Assembly (NCBI GenBank): GCA_943788195.1
Contig: CALSPH010000001.1
Coordinates: forward strand, 1 to 59,672
Direction of reading: 5' to 3'
Source of the DNA: an uncultured Bacteroidia bacterium
GTDB lineage: Bacteria > Bacteroidota > Bacteroidia > NS11-12g > UBA955
Length of the DNA stretch: 59,672 nucleotides
The position numbers and the translations under genes were made by a program. The notes below the pieces were generated by a model. It had not been told where the DNA came from. It was given only the letters and a program-made list of their open reading frames with translations, and did no database searches. This document shows positions 37,094-45,986 of this stretch, piece after piece; position 1 is the stretch's first letter, and each line of letters opens with the position of its first letter.

Positions 37094-37756
37094 TTGACAC
37101 AGCCCATTAACAAAAAGGCCTTATGGATAAGTATTGCATCCATCGCATTATTAATCTTCGTGGACCAATGGTTTAAGGTACATATCAAAACCACCATGCA
37201 GCTTCATACAGAAGTAAATGTATTGGGAGATTGGTTCCGTTTGCATTTTACCGAAAACCCAGGAATGGCATTCGGGTTGACACTTGACTTCCTTGGACAA
37301 TATGGCAAAGTAGCCTTAACACTATTTAGACTTATTGCTGTTGTTTTTGGTTTTTATATCTTAATAAGGCAATCCAATAAAGGGGCCCATTTGGGACTTT
37401 TAATCTGTATTTCTTTAATCCTTGCAGGGGCACTGGGAAACTTAATAGATAGTATTTTCTACGGAGTTATTTTTGCAGATATCAACGAGTATTATGGCGG
37501 GTATTTCCATGGCTATGTAGTTGACATGCTATATTTCCCAATGGTTAAAGGGCATTACTGGGATTGGATCCCAAAAATTGGCGGTCAACGATTCACCTTT
37601 TTTAGCCCTGTCTTTAACCTTGCAGACTCATTTATTTCAACCGGTGCAATTGCTATTTTTGTTTTTCAACATTGGTTCTTTAAAAAGGAGAATCCAGTTG
37701 AGGCAGAGGCAATCGAAGATCCTTCACTAGAAGGCAATACCAAAACGGAGCAATAA
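37094..37756 (+). CDS. lspA: Lipoprotein signal peptidase (signal peptidase II)
   Basis: The 220-residue, four-helix inner-membrane aspartic peptidase cleaves lipoprotein signal peptides after lipid attachment; at least seven lipoproteins in this window would be its substrates. Family motifs are VDQWFKVH, HFTENPGMAFG, GNLIDSIFYG and the catalytic pair D144 (GYVVDMLYF) and D178 (FNLADSFI). An insertion between the two aspartates (FPMVKGHYWDWIPKIGGQRF) is usual for this phylum. No in-frame ATG exists between the preceding stop and the conserved sequence, so translation must begin at TTG 37094. It is the last gene of the ileS operon and converges with the beta-helix lipoprotein gene. Confidence 0.94.
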   Translation: MTQPINKKALWISIASIALLIFVDQWFKVHIKTTMQLHTEVNVLGDWFRLHFTENPGMAFGLTLDFLGQYGKVALTLFRLIAVVFGFYILIRQSNKGAHLGLLICISLILAGALGNLIDSIFYGVIFADINEYYGGYFHGYVVDMLYFPMVKGHYWDWIPKIGGQRFTFFSPVFNLADSFISTGAIAIFVFQHWFFKKENPVEAEAIEDPSLEGNTKTEQ

Positions 37757-37790
37757 TTAAGGTTTAGTAAGTTAAAAGGTAAAATCTCTT

Positions 37791-39191
37791 TTAGAATTCA
37801 TAAGCACCTAAATCTGGGCTTGCATCCCGCGTTTTACCATTAATATCTTTGGCAACACCTGCTGTTATACCACTATCAATTGCCAATGATCCGTTTTGCA
37901 AACTAAAATCACGCGCTCCTGGATTTTTAAATAATGGATTCACGTTAATGATGTTATTGGCAGGATTAAAATTGGCAGGCTTTTCTACTCGAAACAAATT
38001 TTTCTCAAATACCGATGGCAAAGGCGGGTGGGACTGAGCAAACGAAAAGGTAACCTCATTCTCTAAAGTGCCATGCATTATATTGTTTATTAAAATGTAC
38101 TTTACATCATAAGTCCGAATGATTGTGTTGCCATCCGTCAAAAAGTTGTTGATGGAAAACACCGGTTCAATATGATTGTTGTTTGCATCTGCAGACCCAT
38201 AAAAAGAGCAATGTCTGACATCATAATCACCTCCGAAAAAACCTGCAAAATTTTGAAATCCGCAACCATGGATGAGGCAGTTTTCTGCTTCAATTTTCGC
38301 AGTTAAACCAACAATACCATAATTGGTCATATTTCTGATAATCGTATTGCTAATGCGTAAATTGGGGTTCGCATTAATAGGCAAGGAATCTACTTGGATG
38401 CCTATTGTTGCATTTTTAATGATTGCATAATCAATCTGATTGTCTTTGCTTTCACGTATGAAATGAATACCCCGCCATTGACCAGGTCTTTCCTGATAGC
38501 TCTGTTGAAGACGATCTGCTTGAAAAATAACCTCATTGTCTTTCTTGCCTTGAACATCTAAAGTCCCAAGGATAAAAATCTTAGAATTTGATGAGGAATA
38601 AATATGCACTCCTTCTTTTATGGTCAATTTACAATTCTCATCCACCGCAATGGAATTAACAATAACGTACGGTTTATCCGTTTTATCCCAAGTGGTATTG
38701 CAAGGTAAAATACTATCCTGATAGTAATACGCATCCCAACCATATGCTGCTAGCTTCACATCTTGTTCTCTGCCCCCTGTATTAAACAATAACGAATCCA
38801 ACACAATCGCTGGGTTGGTTAGATTATTGGCTTCAAGTATGCATTCCACAAACACAAATACGCTATCATTTGCTCGAATTTCATAATCCGATACTTGATT
38901 AACAGCCATGCCGTCAATATTAATACGGAATGGCGATGCTGTTCCACCTGCAAGGCGTATGTTGGTTTTTACACTTTTATTCTCTGTATTCCGTACAATT
39001 AACTGCAAGTTTCTACTGCGTGGCAAACCAGAACCTGGCAATCGTGTAAAAACGGTATCAAAATAAACAGTATCAACACTAAAGGACAGGCTTGTAGGAG
39101 TAGTTAAAAAGCGGTCTTTTCGACAACCTGATTGAGCAACCAGAACCATGAAAAGAACTGGCAATGAAAAGAAGAAAATAATTCGTTTCAA
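37791..39191 (-). CDS. Right-handed beta-helix lipoprotein
   Basis: The 466-residue lipoprotein has C23 in the lipobox (VAQSGC). The first part (about 30-150) is an Ig-like domain of the kind that compares a value with SVDTVYFDTVFT; the second (about 170-440) is a parallel beta-helix with repeats such as KLTIKEGVHIYSS, NLRISNTIIRNMTNYGI and IEAENCLIHGCG. It ends with SPDLGAYEF, the usual end of such Bacteroidota proteins. It probably sits on the outer membrane; no enzyme motif is visible. The start is TTG at 39191, because no ATG precedes the signal peptide; a perfect TAACTTTG box lies 5 nt upstream. Confidence 0.8.
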   Translation of the reverse strand: MKRIIFFFSLPVLFMVLVAQSGCRKDRFLTTPTSLSFSVDTVYFDTVFTRLPGSGLPRSRNLQLIVRNTENKSVKTNIRLAGGTASPFRINIDGMAVNQVSDYEIRANDSVFVFVECILEANNLTNPAIVLDSLLFNTGGREQDVKLAAYGWDAYYYQDSILPCNTTWDKTDKPYVIVNSIAVDENCKLTIKEGVHIYSSSNSKIFILGTLDVQGKKDNEVIFQADRLQQSYQERPGQWRGIHFIRESKDNQIDYAIIKNATIGIQVDSLPINANPNLRISNTIIRNMTNYGIVGLTAKIEAENCLIHGCGFQNFAGFFGGDYDVRHCSFYGSADANNNHIEPVFSINNFLTDGNTIIRTYDVKYILINNIMHGTLENEVTFSFAQSHPPLPSVFEKNLFRVEKPANFNPANNIINVNPLFKNPGARDFSLQNGSLAIDSGITAGVAKDINGKTRDASPDLGAYEF

Positions 39192-39196
39192 GGGTA

Positions 39197-39204
39197 CAAA
39201 GTTA
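39197..39204 (-). promoter_or_regulatory. -7 promoter box TAACTTTG, 5 nt from a TTG start
   Basis: On the minus strand TAACTTTG matches TAnnTTTG exactly and is followed after five bases by the TTG start of the beta-helix lipoprotein gene, predicting a leaderless message with a non-ATG start. Confidence 0.5.
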
Positions 39205-39311
39205 ACGCATTTCTTTTAGGCTTAATTGTCCCTGTATTGTAATATTTAAAGCACTTTGCTTTAGAATTATTGAGCACACACATTAAGCACGCATAATTGC
39301 ACTAAAATCCT

Positions 39312-39319
39312 TATTTTTG
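39312..39319 (+). promoter_or_regulatory. -7 promoter box TATTTTTG for the PPIase-lptC gene row
   Basis: A perfect TAnnTTTG match 37 nt before the first PPIase gene, in the divergent gap with the beta-helix lipoprotein gene. It is the only clear promoter-like site before a nine-gene plus-strand row. Confidence 0.55.
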
Positions 39320-39356
39320 CGCTCCATAAAAATTAACTGTAACTTAGTATACACAG

Positions 39357-41372
39357 ATGAAAAAAATTAGTTTAGTCTTATTAGTAATTCTACCATTACT
39401 TTCTTTTGGACAAAAGCAGGCAAATAATCCCGTTGTCTTCTGCTTTGGCAAAAACAAGGTATATCAATCTGAAGTTGAACGAGGATACTTAAGAAATAAG
39501 GACATTGCCACTGATAAGCCAACCGAAGCTGATGTGGATGATTACCTTGTGCTTTATCAAAACTTCAAACTAAAAGTACAGGATGCTAAAGACCGTAAGA
39601 TGGATACGCTTCCAGAATACATCAAAGAATTGGCGCAATACCGAAGACAACTTGCAAAAAAATACTTAAATGATTCTGCTGTAACTGAAGACTTGGTTAA
39701 AGAGGGTTACAACCGTTCTAAAGAAATGGTAAACGCAAGCCATATTCTAATTCTTGCAGGTTATGGAGACTCACCTGCCGACACTTTAAAAGCATACAAT
39801 AAATTGTTAGATATTAGAAAACGATTGATTGCTAAATCCATCAGTTTCGACCAAGCGGCAATGACCTATTCTGAAGACCCTTCAGCTAAGACTCCTAACG
39901 TTTTGGGTTATAAAGGAAATTTAGGCTGGTTCAGTGCTTTTCAATTCTTATATGAATTTGAAGATGTAGCCTACCGAAGCAAAAAAGGTGAAATTTCTCC
40001 GATTTTTAGAACACGATATGGATACCATATATTAAAAGTAAATGACCGGAAAACGAGTAAAGGCGAGCGTAAAATTGCTACTATAAAAATTTATCGCAGA
40101 CCCAATGCTAAAGCTGAAGACACCATGAATATCTACAACCGAGTTCAAGCTGTTTATTCTGTACTTTCAAACGGAGAGGGTTGGGACACCACCTTATTGA
40201 AGTATACAGAAGACCCCAATGCCCGCTACAACAGAGGGATTGTAAATTGGTTTTCTGAAACCACCGACAAAGTGCCGAGTGAAGTCATTAATGAAGCATT
40301 TGACCTTACTGTTAAAAATCAAATTTCAAAACCCATTTTAACGAAAAACGCATATTACATCATTCGATTACTGGATAAAAGAGATTACCCTTCTTTCGAG
40401 GACAAGGAATATGAAATTAGAAACAAGGTTACCCAAGATAGTAGAATTTATAAAAGTACTGTTGCAACCGTCCAAAGGATAAAAACGGCAAATGCTTACT
40501 CGGAAAATCTGGAAAATCTAAATGTATTTGCAAAAGAAGCAGGAAATGAATTTGCAGGAGGAACCTGGAAAACTGCTAATATTTCAGATGGGACTAAAGA
40601 ATTATTTAAAATCGGCAATGAGGTTTATAGCTTAGACACATTCAGTAAGTTTATCGAATCGGTACAAGGCGGAGGGCAAAAAATCAAATCTGGTGAATCA
40701 GTGATTAAAAACTTGTACAAGAACTTTGTTGATCGCACTGTTCTAGATTTTGAAGATAGAAATTTAGAATCAAAGTATCCGGAATTCAAGGATGTGTATC
40801 AGGACTTCAGAGATGGCATTTTATTCTTTAACATCAACAGTCAAGAAGTTTGGAATAAGCCCATGACCGATACGGCTGGTATGCGAAATTTTTACAATGC
40901 AAATCAAGATAGCTTTGTTTGGAAAGACCGCGTTGAAATGCTCACCATCAATGCTGCATCTGATCAACTATTGGATCAAGCCCATGTATTATTAAAACAA
41001 GGCATTGATAAGGATAGTGTAATGCGCGTGCTAAACAAAGACAATGCGCTAAATATCTTTATTGAAAAAGGGTTATATGAAAAAGGGATGAATAAAAATG
41101 CTGACAATTTGATTGTCAAGAAAGCGGAATGGTCTCCAAGTAATCCTTACATGATTAAAAAGGGTTTAACAAATGGTGTATATCGCGCCTATGTTGGTGT
41201 TAAAATAATCCCATCTGCAACCAAACCGTACAATGACTCAAGAGGTCAGTTATCTGCAATGTATCAAGACGAAGTGGAAGACCTTTGGTTAGAAGGTTTG
41301 CGAAAAAAATACAAAATTAAGGTGCACAAGAAGAATTATGCAGCCTTTAAAAATAAGATGATTAATCTTTAG
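39357..41372 (+). CDS. Periplasmic peptidyl-prolyl isomerase (PpiC type, two rotamase units)
   Basis: The 671-residue protein has a signal peptide (MKKISLVLLVILPLLSFGQ). A parvulin/PpiC domain spans about 125-235: NASHILI, GNLGWFSAFQFLYEFEDVAY and TRYGYHILKVNDRK. A second, weaker parvulin unit lies at about 240-350: IATIKIYRRPN, NWFSETTDKVPSEVINEAF and YYIIRLLDK. The last 300 residues are helical and have no clear motif. It should act as a chaperone or PPIase for outer-membrane proteins. It heads a run of three related genes, with the next starting 4 nt downstream. Bacteroidota commonly carry such tandem PPIases. Confidence 0.88.
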   Translation: MKKISLVLLVILPLLSFGQKQANNPVVFCFGKNKVYQSEVERGYLRNKDIATDKPTEADVDDYLVLYQNFKLKVQDAKDRKMDTLPEYIKELAQYRRQLAKKYLNDSAVTEDLVKEGYNRSKEMVNASHILILAGYGDSPADTLKAYNKLLDIRKRLIAKSISFDQAAMTYSEDPSAKTPNVLGYKGNLGWFSAFQFLYEFEDVAYRSKKGEISPIFRTRYGYHILKVNDRKTSKGERKIATIKIYRRPNAKAEDTMNIYNRVQAVYSVLSNGEGWDTTLLKYTEDPNARYNRGIVNWFSETTDKVPSEVINEAFDLTVKNQISKPILTKNAYYIIRLLDKRDYPSFEDKEYEIRNKVTQDSRIYKSTVATVQRIKTANAYSENLENLNVFAKEAGNEFAGGTWKTANISDGTKELFKIGNEVYSLDTFSKFIESVQGGGQKIKSGESVIKNLYKNFVDRTVLDFEDRNLESKYPEFKDVYQDFRDGILFFNINSQEVWNKPMTDTAGMRNFYNANQDSFVWKDRVEMLTINAASDQLLDQAHVLLKQGIDKDSVMRVLNKDNALNIFIEKGLYEKGMNKNADNLIVKKAEWSPSNPYMIKKGLTNGVYRAYVGVKIIPSATKPYNDSRGQLSAMYQDEVEDLWLEGLRKKYKIKVHKKNYAAFKNKMINL

Positions 41373-41376
41373 ACTA

Positions 41377-42228
41377 TTGAGGTTAGGTAAATGGATATTG
41401 ATTTGCCTAATAGGGTTGAGCGTTGTTTCATGCAACAGCGGCACCAGCACGAATAAAACTAAAATCGCAAAATATAAGGATCATTCTTTATTTCTTGAGG
41501 ACTTGCAAAGTCAACTCAGACCATATATAGGGAAAGAGGATTCCGCTCAACAAGTTCGGGCATTGATCAACAGCTGGCTGCGACAACAAGTATTATTGGA
41601 TAATGCACAATATGTGATTGCTGATTCCTCCGCACAAATAGAAGAACTGATTGAAGATTACAAGAATTCACTATTAATATATCACTATGAAAATGAATTG
41701 AGCCAAAATGAAATGGATACCGTAGTCTCGGATAGTGTTCTATTGGAATACTATAATGCGAATAAAAAGAATTTTGAACTCAAACGAAATATCGTAAAGA
41801 TCTGGTACGCAAAATTTGCAAACCCATTTGACAAAGAAAAATCCTTCCTTCCCTATTTCAAAAACAACTCTACAGAGTCAGAAATGTATGTCACCGAGTT
41901 TTGCGAGCAGTATGCCGTAAATTATTTTGTTTCTTCTAAAAATTGGCTTTATTTTGACGAGATTAGGAAAGAAATACCTTTGGATCCTTCATATGACCAA
42001 TCTGCTTTCATTCGAAACAATAAATTTAGGCAATTTGAGGATCAAGAATACGTTTATCTACTTAAGATTATTGACTACAAAGTCAAACAATCTTTAAGTC
42101 CATTTGAGTTGGTTAAGAACGAGATAAAACAAATGATCCTAAACAAAAGAAGAGTTGATCTTCTTAATATGAATCAACGTAAATTGGTAAAGAAAGCTTT
42201 AGAAAAAGGTGATGCAAAAATTTTATAA
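41377..42228 (+). CDS. SurA/PpiC-related lipoprotein without a clear isomerase domain
   Basis: The 283-residue lipoprotein has lipobox VVSC (C19). The mature part (LEDLQSQLRPYIG ... ALINSWLRQQVLLDNAQYV ... LEYYNANKKNFELKRNIVKIWYAKF) follows the helical chaperone part of SurA/PpiC proteins, but the parvulin core (GG.LG.F, YG.H.I) is missing. It may be a catalytically dead chaperone partner of the isomerases on either side. The start must be TTG at 41377, because no ATG precedes the signal peptide. The last 17 nt overlap the next gene, so translation is coupled. Confidence 0.75.
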   Translation: MRLGKWILICLIGLSVVSCNSGTSTNKTKIAKYKDHSLFLEDLQSQLRPYIGKEDSAQQVRALINSWLRQQVLLDNAQYVIADSSAQIEELIEDYKNSLLIYHYENELSQNEMDTVVSDSVLLEYYNANKKNFELKRNIVKIWYAKFANPFDKEKSFLPYFKNNSTESEMYVTEFCEQYAVNYFVSSKNWLYFDEIRKEIPLDPSYDQSAFIRNNKFRQFEDQEYVYLLKIIDYKVKQSLSPFELVKNEIKQMILNKRRVDLLNMNQRKLVKKALEKGDAKIL

Positions 42229-43555
42229 TCTATTAATTATCCTGGTATTATCTCCATTAGCGGGAATGAGTCAGCAACAAATTGTTGATGAGGTAGTATG
42301 TGTTGTTGGCGAAAAAATCATTTCTCGCAGTGAGTTGGATTTTGAAATATCACAGGCTGAAGCACAATTTGGCACCCTTGAAAAAATGGACAAATGTGAG
42401 ATGATGGAAAATCTGATGGTTAAAAAGCTCATGTTAAACCAAGCAGAAAAAGACAGTGTTGAAGTTACGGACGATGAAGTAGAAGCTGAAATTGACAAAC
42501 GTATGCGATACTTTACAAGTCAAGCTGGTGGGATTGATAATTTTGAAAAGTATTTGGGCAAAAGTATTGTCGAATATAAAAATGAAATTCGCACAAAAAT
42601 TAAAGATCAAAAACTGGTTAGCACATTGGAAAATACCTTATTTGGTGACATAAAAGTTTCACATCGTGAAGTGAAAAAATACTTTGATAGCATTCCTTCT
42701 GACAGTTTGCCAAAAATAGATGCTGAGTATGAAGTGGGCCAATTGGTATTGAAACCTACTTATTCTAAAGTGGCTAAATACTACGCGTTTAGAACGGCAC
42801 AGCGTCTAAGAGAGCGTATTATAAATGGTGAAAGCTTTGAAATGTTAGCTCGAGTTTATTCAGGAGATCCTGGAAGTGGAAAGGAAGGTGGGTTGCTTCC
42901 AGAATTTGGTAGAGGTGAAATGGTTCCAGAATTTGAGCTTGCAGCTTATAGTCTTAAAAAAGATAGCATTTCTCAAGTATTTTGGACCGAATTTGGATAT
43001 CACTTCATTAAGTTGGACAAAAGACTAGGTGATAAAATTACCGCTAGACATATACTAATCAAACCCATACTTACCAGCGAGGAAGAAAGCAACTTGCTTA
43101 AGAAAATGGATAGCATTCACAAGCAATTAATGAATAAAGAAATCACTTTCTGTAAAGCAGTGAGCATCTATGGCAATGACGACATTTACAACACAAATTG
43201 CGGAATGCTTAGTGATCCTTATACTGGATTAATGAAGCTATCTATATCCTCAATGGAACCTCAAACTGCTCAACAAATCAGCAACATGACACCCGGTGAA
43301 TATGCAAAACCTGCTCCATTCTATAAGCAAGATGGTTCCGTAGGCGTTCGCATTGTTTATCTAAAATCTGAAACTGCCGCTCATGTTGCAAATATGAAAC
43401 AAGATTATCCTCGCATCCAACTCGCTGCACAAGAAGCAAAAAAGAATGATGAAATAGATTTATGGGTTAAAAAAACGCGTAAAACAACCTATACAAATGT
43501 TAATAGTGATTATTTAGGCTGTAAATTATCGGATTGGACGGACATAAGTAATTAA
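42212..43555 (+). CDS. SurA-like periplasmic peptidyl-prolyl isomerase
   Basis: The 447-residue protein has a signal peptide (MQKFYNLLIILVLSPLAGMSQ). The SurA N-terminal chaperone domain follows (VDEVVCVVGEKIISRSELDFEI ... NLMVKKLMLNQAEKDSVEVTDDEVEAEIDKRM), then two parvulin domains: about 175-270 (ARVYSGDPGSGKEGGLLPEFGRGEMVPEFE ... FGYHFIKL) and about 275-380 (ARHILIKP ... a weaker second unit). It should escort unfolded outer-membrane proteins to the BAM complex. I choose ATG 42212 over the GTG one codon upstream. It overlaps the previous gene by 17 nt and is followed by the MoxR gene after 1 nt. Confidence 0.9.
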   Translation: MQKFYNLLIILVLSPLAGMSQQQIVDEVVCVVGEKIISRSELDFEISQAEAQFGTLEKMDKCEMMENLMVKKLMLNQAEKDSVEVTDDEVEAEIDKRMRYFTSQAGGIDNFEKYLGKSIVEYKNEIRTKIKDQKLVSTLENTLFGDIKVSHREVKKYFDSIPSDSLPKIDAEYEVGQLVLKPTYSKVAKYYAFRTAQRLRERIINGESFEMLARVYSGDPGSGKEGGLLPEFGRGEMVPEFELAAYSLKKDSISQVFWTEFGYHFIKLDKRLGDKITARHILIKPILTSEEESNLLKKMDSIHKQLMNKEITFCKAVSIYGNDDIYNTNCGMLSDPYTGLMKLSISSMEPQTAQQISNMTPGEYAKPAPFYKQDGSVGVRIVYLKSETAAHVANMKQDYPRIQLAAQEAKKNDEIDLWVKKTRKTTYTNVNSDYLGCKLSDWTDISN

Positions 43556-43556
43556 A

Positions 43557-44510
43557 ATGAGTGAAGTAAGATTAGCCCAAGAATTTCAAACGGATATAAA
43601 TGCATTAAAGGCTGAAATTGGTAAAGCTGTAATAGGTCAAGATGAAGCTGTTAATGGTGTATTGAATACCATATTTAGCAATGGGCATGTGCTTTTATTA
43701 GGTGTCCCAGGTCTTGCTAAAACCTTATTAATCCGTACCATTAGTCAAGTTTTAGACCTCAGTTTTAATCGAATCCAATTTACACCCGATCTAATGCCCA
43801 GTGATATTACTGGTGCTGAAATACTGGATGAAAACAGAAAGTTCTCCTTTGTAAAAGGTCCAGTTTTCGCAAATATTGTGCTTGCTGACGAAATCAATCG
43901 AACTCCTCCAAAAACTCAAGCAGCCTTGCTAGAAGCCATGCAAGAAAAAGAGGTATCCGTAGCTGGAAAAACCATGAAACTAGATCTGCCTTTTTTTGTA
44001 TTGGCCACACAAAATCCAATCGAACAAGAAGGAACGTACAATTTACCAGAAGCTCAATTGGATCGATTCATGTTTAATATCATTCTAGATTACCCATCAG
44101 CGGCAGAAGAAAAGAAAATTGTAACACTCACTACAGGATACAATACAGCAATCATCAATCAAATAATCAATAAGGAAAAAATAATTGCCTATCAGGATGT
44201 TATTCGAAAAATTCCAGTTGCAGAAAATGTAATATCCTATGCCGTTGACCTAGTTGGAAAAACAAGAAATAATAAACCTACGGCAGCCGATCCGGTAAAA
44301 AAATTCATCGCTTATGGTGCGGGGCCAAGAGCAAGTCAATATTTAGTGCTTGGTGCTAAAACACATGCATTAATGAACGGTAAACTTAGTCCAGATATCG
44401 AAGATATTCAAGCCATTGCCAAAATGGTACTTAGACATCGATTGGTAAAAAACTATAAGGCAGAGGCAGAAGGCATTTCAACCGATTCCATCATTGAACA
44501 ATTGCTATAA
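43557..44510 (+). CDS. MoxR-family AAA+ ATPase
   Basis: The 317-residue cytosolic ATPase has Walker A GVPGLAKT (49-56), Walker B/sensor DEINRTPPKTQ (111-121), the MoxR block QFTPDLMPSDITG, ATQNPIEQEGTYNLPEAQLDRF, and a C-terminal lid with GPRASQYLVLGAKTHAL. MoxR proteins work as chaperones with VWA-domain partners, but no DUF58 or VWA gene follows here; birA does. Its place directly after three PPIase-type genes with a 1-nt gap suggests a link to envelope protein maturation (inference). Confidence 0.93.
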   Translation: MSEVRLAQEFQTDINALKAEIGKAVIGQDEAVNGVLNTIFSNGHVLLLGVPGLAKTLLIRTISQVLDLSFNRIQFTPDLMPSDITGAEILDENRKFSFVKGPVFANIVLADEINRTPPKTQAALLEAMQEKEVSVAGKTMKLDLPFFVLATQNPIEQEGTYNLPEAQLDRFMFNIILDYPSAAEEKKIVTLTTGYNTAIINQIINKEKIIAYQDVIRKIPVAENVISYAVDLVGKTRNNKPTAADPVKKFIAYGAGPRASQYLVLGAKTHALMNGKLSPDIEDIQAIAKMVLRHRLVKNYKAEAEGISTDSIIEQLL

Positions 44511-44515
44511 AAGCT

Positions 44516-45268
44516 ATGCAGAATTCGGATGATTTTAGGATTCTTGAAGTGGACACTTGCGAATCTACCCAATCATTATTAAGTGCACATGCCATAGAAA
44601 ATGCTGAATTACATGCTATTGCTATTTCTAATGAGCAAACTGCAGGTAAAGGCCAACGTGGCAATAGCTGGGTTTCACCAAAAGGGAAAGGTTGGTATTT
44701 CTCCATCTATCTCCCCCATTTACAAATACCCATTTTTCAGGTTCAATTAATTAATTGGGTGGTGTCATTAAAGCTTATTCAAGCGCTGAACAAGATTGGA
44801 ATTGATGTTAAAGCTAAATGGCCCAATGATATATATACGTTAAAAGGCAAGTTGGCAGGCGTTCTCATAGAAAATCAAATTAGCAATCGGCAAATTAAAT
44901 CGGTGATTATTGGCATAGGTATTAATACTGAACCTGTGGAAGTGGAGGGCAATCGTCTCGGAATCACCTCTCTTTTCGAGGAACTCCAACTGCACGAATT
45001 AGAAGTAGATCGAAATACCTTCATAAAAAGGCTGGCATCGGATATCTACCAGCAACTGCATCTCCCGTTGGTCAATTTAAGTCACTGGCATCAAGAAATT
45101 CAAAAATATTCGTATGGTATCAATCGTTATTTTACTTTCGAGAAAGAAGACATTCAATTTGATGCACGAATTAAACGAATAGATGAGCAAGGGTTGCTTG
45201 TTTTAGAAACAGATCAAGGTGAAATTAAAGCCACCTCGGGTTCAATTAAATGGATTAAACATGTATAA
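44516..45268 (+). CDS. birA: Biotin--[carboxyl carrier protein] ligase
   Basis: The 250-residue enzyme makes biotinyl-AMP and transfers biotin to the carrier lysine, here possibly K132 of the protein encoded at 8084-8584. The ATP/biotin loop is GKGQRGNSW (44-52); KWPNDIY, GKLAGVLIE and VIIGIGIN follow. There is no N-terminal helix-turn-helix, so it is a class I ligase without the BirA repressor function. It starts 5 nt after the moxR-type gene and overlaps coaX by 8 nt. Confidence 0.95.
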   Translation: MQNSDDFRILEVDTCESTQSLLSAHAIENAELHAIAISNEQTAGKGQRGNSWVSPKGKGWYFSIYLPHLQIPIFQVQLINWVVSLKLIQALNKIGIDVKAKWPNDIYTLKGKLAGVLIENQISNRQIKSVIIGIGINTEPVEVEGNRLGITSLFEELQLHELEVDRNTFIKRLASDIYQQLHLPLVNLSHWHQEIQKYSYGINRYFTFEKEDIQFDARIKRIDEQGLLVLETDQGEIKATSGSIKWIKHV

Positions 45269-45986
45269 TCTTTGCGTAGATATAGGGAACTCATGGATTA
45301 AAGGGGCCTACTTTAATCAATCGGATGAAATAGAGCATACCTTTTTATGCAAAAATCCGGGCGAAAAACTAGGCCGTGAGTTAAACCGAATGGATATGCC
45401 TATCCAATATGCAATTGTTTCAAATGTTCGAAAGCTAGACATCAAAACACTACCCATAAAAGCAGAGAAAGTGCTAGACATGAATCCATCTTTGGACTAC
45501 CCATTTGATAATCGGTACAATAGTCCTGAAACTTTGGGAATGGATCGCGTTTGTGCAATAAGTGGAGCATTAAAAGACTTTCCGAATCAAGCGCTCTTAG
45601 TAATTACTGCGGGCACATGTGTTACTTACAATATCTTAACTGAAGATGGGCTTTTTTTGGGGGGAAGTATTTCACCTGGTCTTACCATGCGATATAAGGC
45701 CTTGCATAATTACACTGGGAAACTCCCTTTAGTGAATCATACACCATTCGACAACTTGATTGGAATGACTACCAAAGAAAGTCTTTGGAGCGGGGTTCAA
45801 AACGGTCTACGAGCAGAATTAGATGGCATTATTGATCAATACAAATCATTTTATCCCGATATTAAAGTAATAATGACTGGAGGGGCAACCATTTTCTTTG
45901 AGAACAAAGTTAAAAACGAGATATTTGCCGACCCTAACCTAATTTTCAAAGGGTTAAATACAATATTAAAACGCAATGTTAAATAA
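45261..45986 (+). CDS. coaX: Type III pantothenate kinase
   Basis: The 241-residue ASKHA-fold enzyme phosphorylates pantothenate, the first step to CoA. The P-loop-like start is CVDIGNSWIKG (5-15), and GMDRVCAISGAL and ITAGTCVTYNIL carry the conserved Asp and Thr. GGSISPGLTMRYKALHNYTGKLP and IMTGGAT follow. An open frame extends upstream to 45219, but the family start is MYNLCVDIGNS, so I use 45261; this gives an 8-nt overlap with birA. The 3' end overlaps the outer-membrane protein gene by 11 nt. The coaX/OMP/TPR/LptC order is familiar from other Bacteroidota. Confidence 0.93.
   Translation: MYNLCVDIGNSWIKGAYFNQSDEIEHTFLCKNPGEKLGRELNRMDMPIQYAIVSNVRKLDIKTLPIKAEKVLDMNPSLDYPFDNRYNSPETLGMDRVCAISGALKDFPNQALLVITAGTCVTYNILTEDGLFLGGSISPGLTMRYKALHNYTGKLPLVNHTPFDNLIGMTTKESLWSGVQNGLRAELDGIIDQYKSFYPDIKVIMTGGATIFFENKVKNEIFADPNLIFKGLNTILKRNVK

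Noticed and set aside
45219..45260. 14-codon extension of coaX inside birA
   Set aside because: The type III pantothenate kinase start (MYNLCVDIGNS) fits the ATG at 45261.
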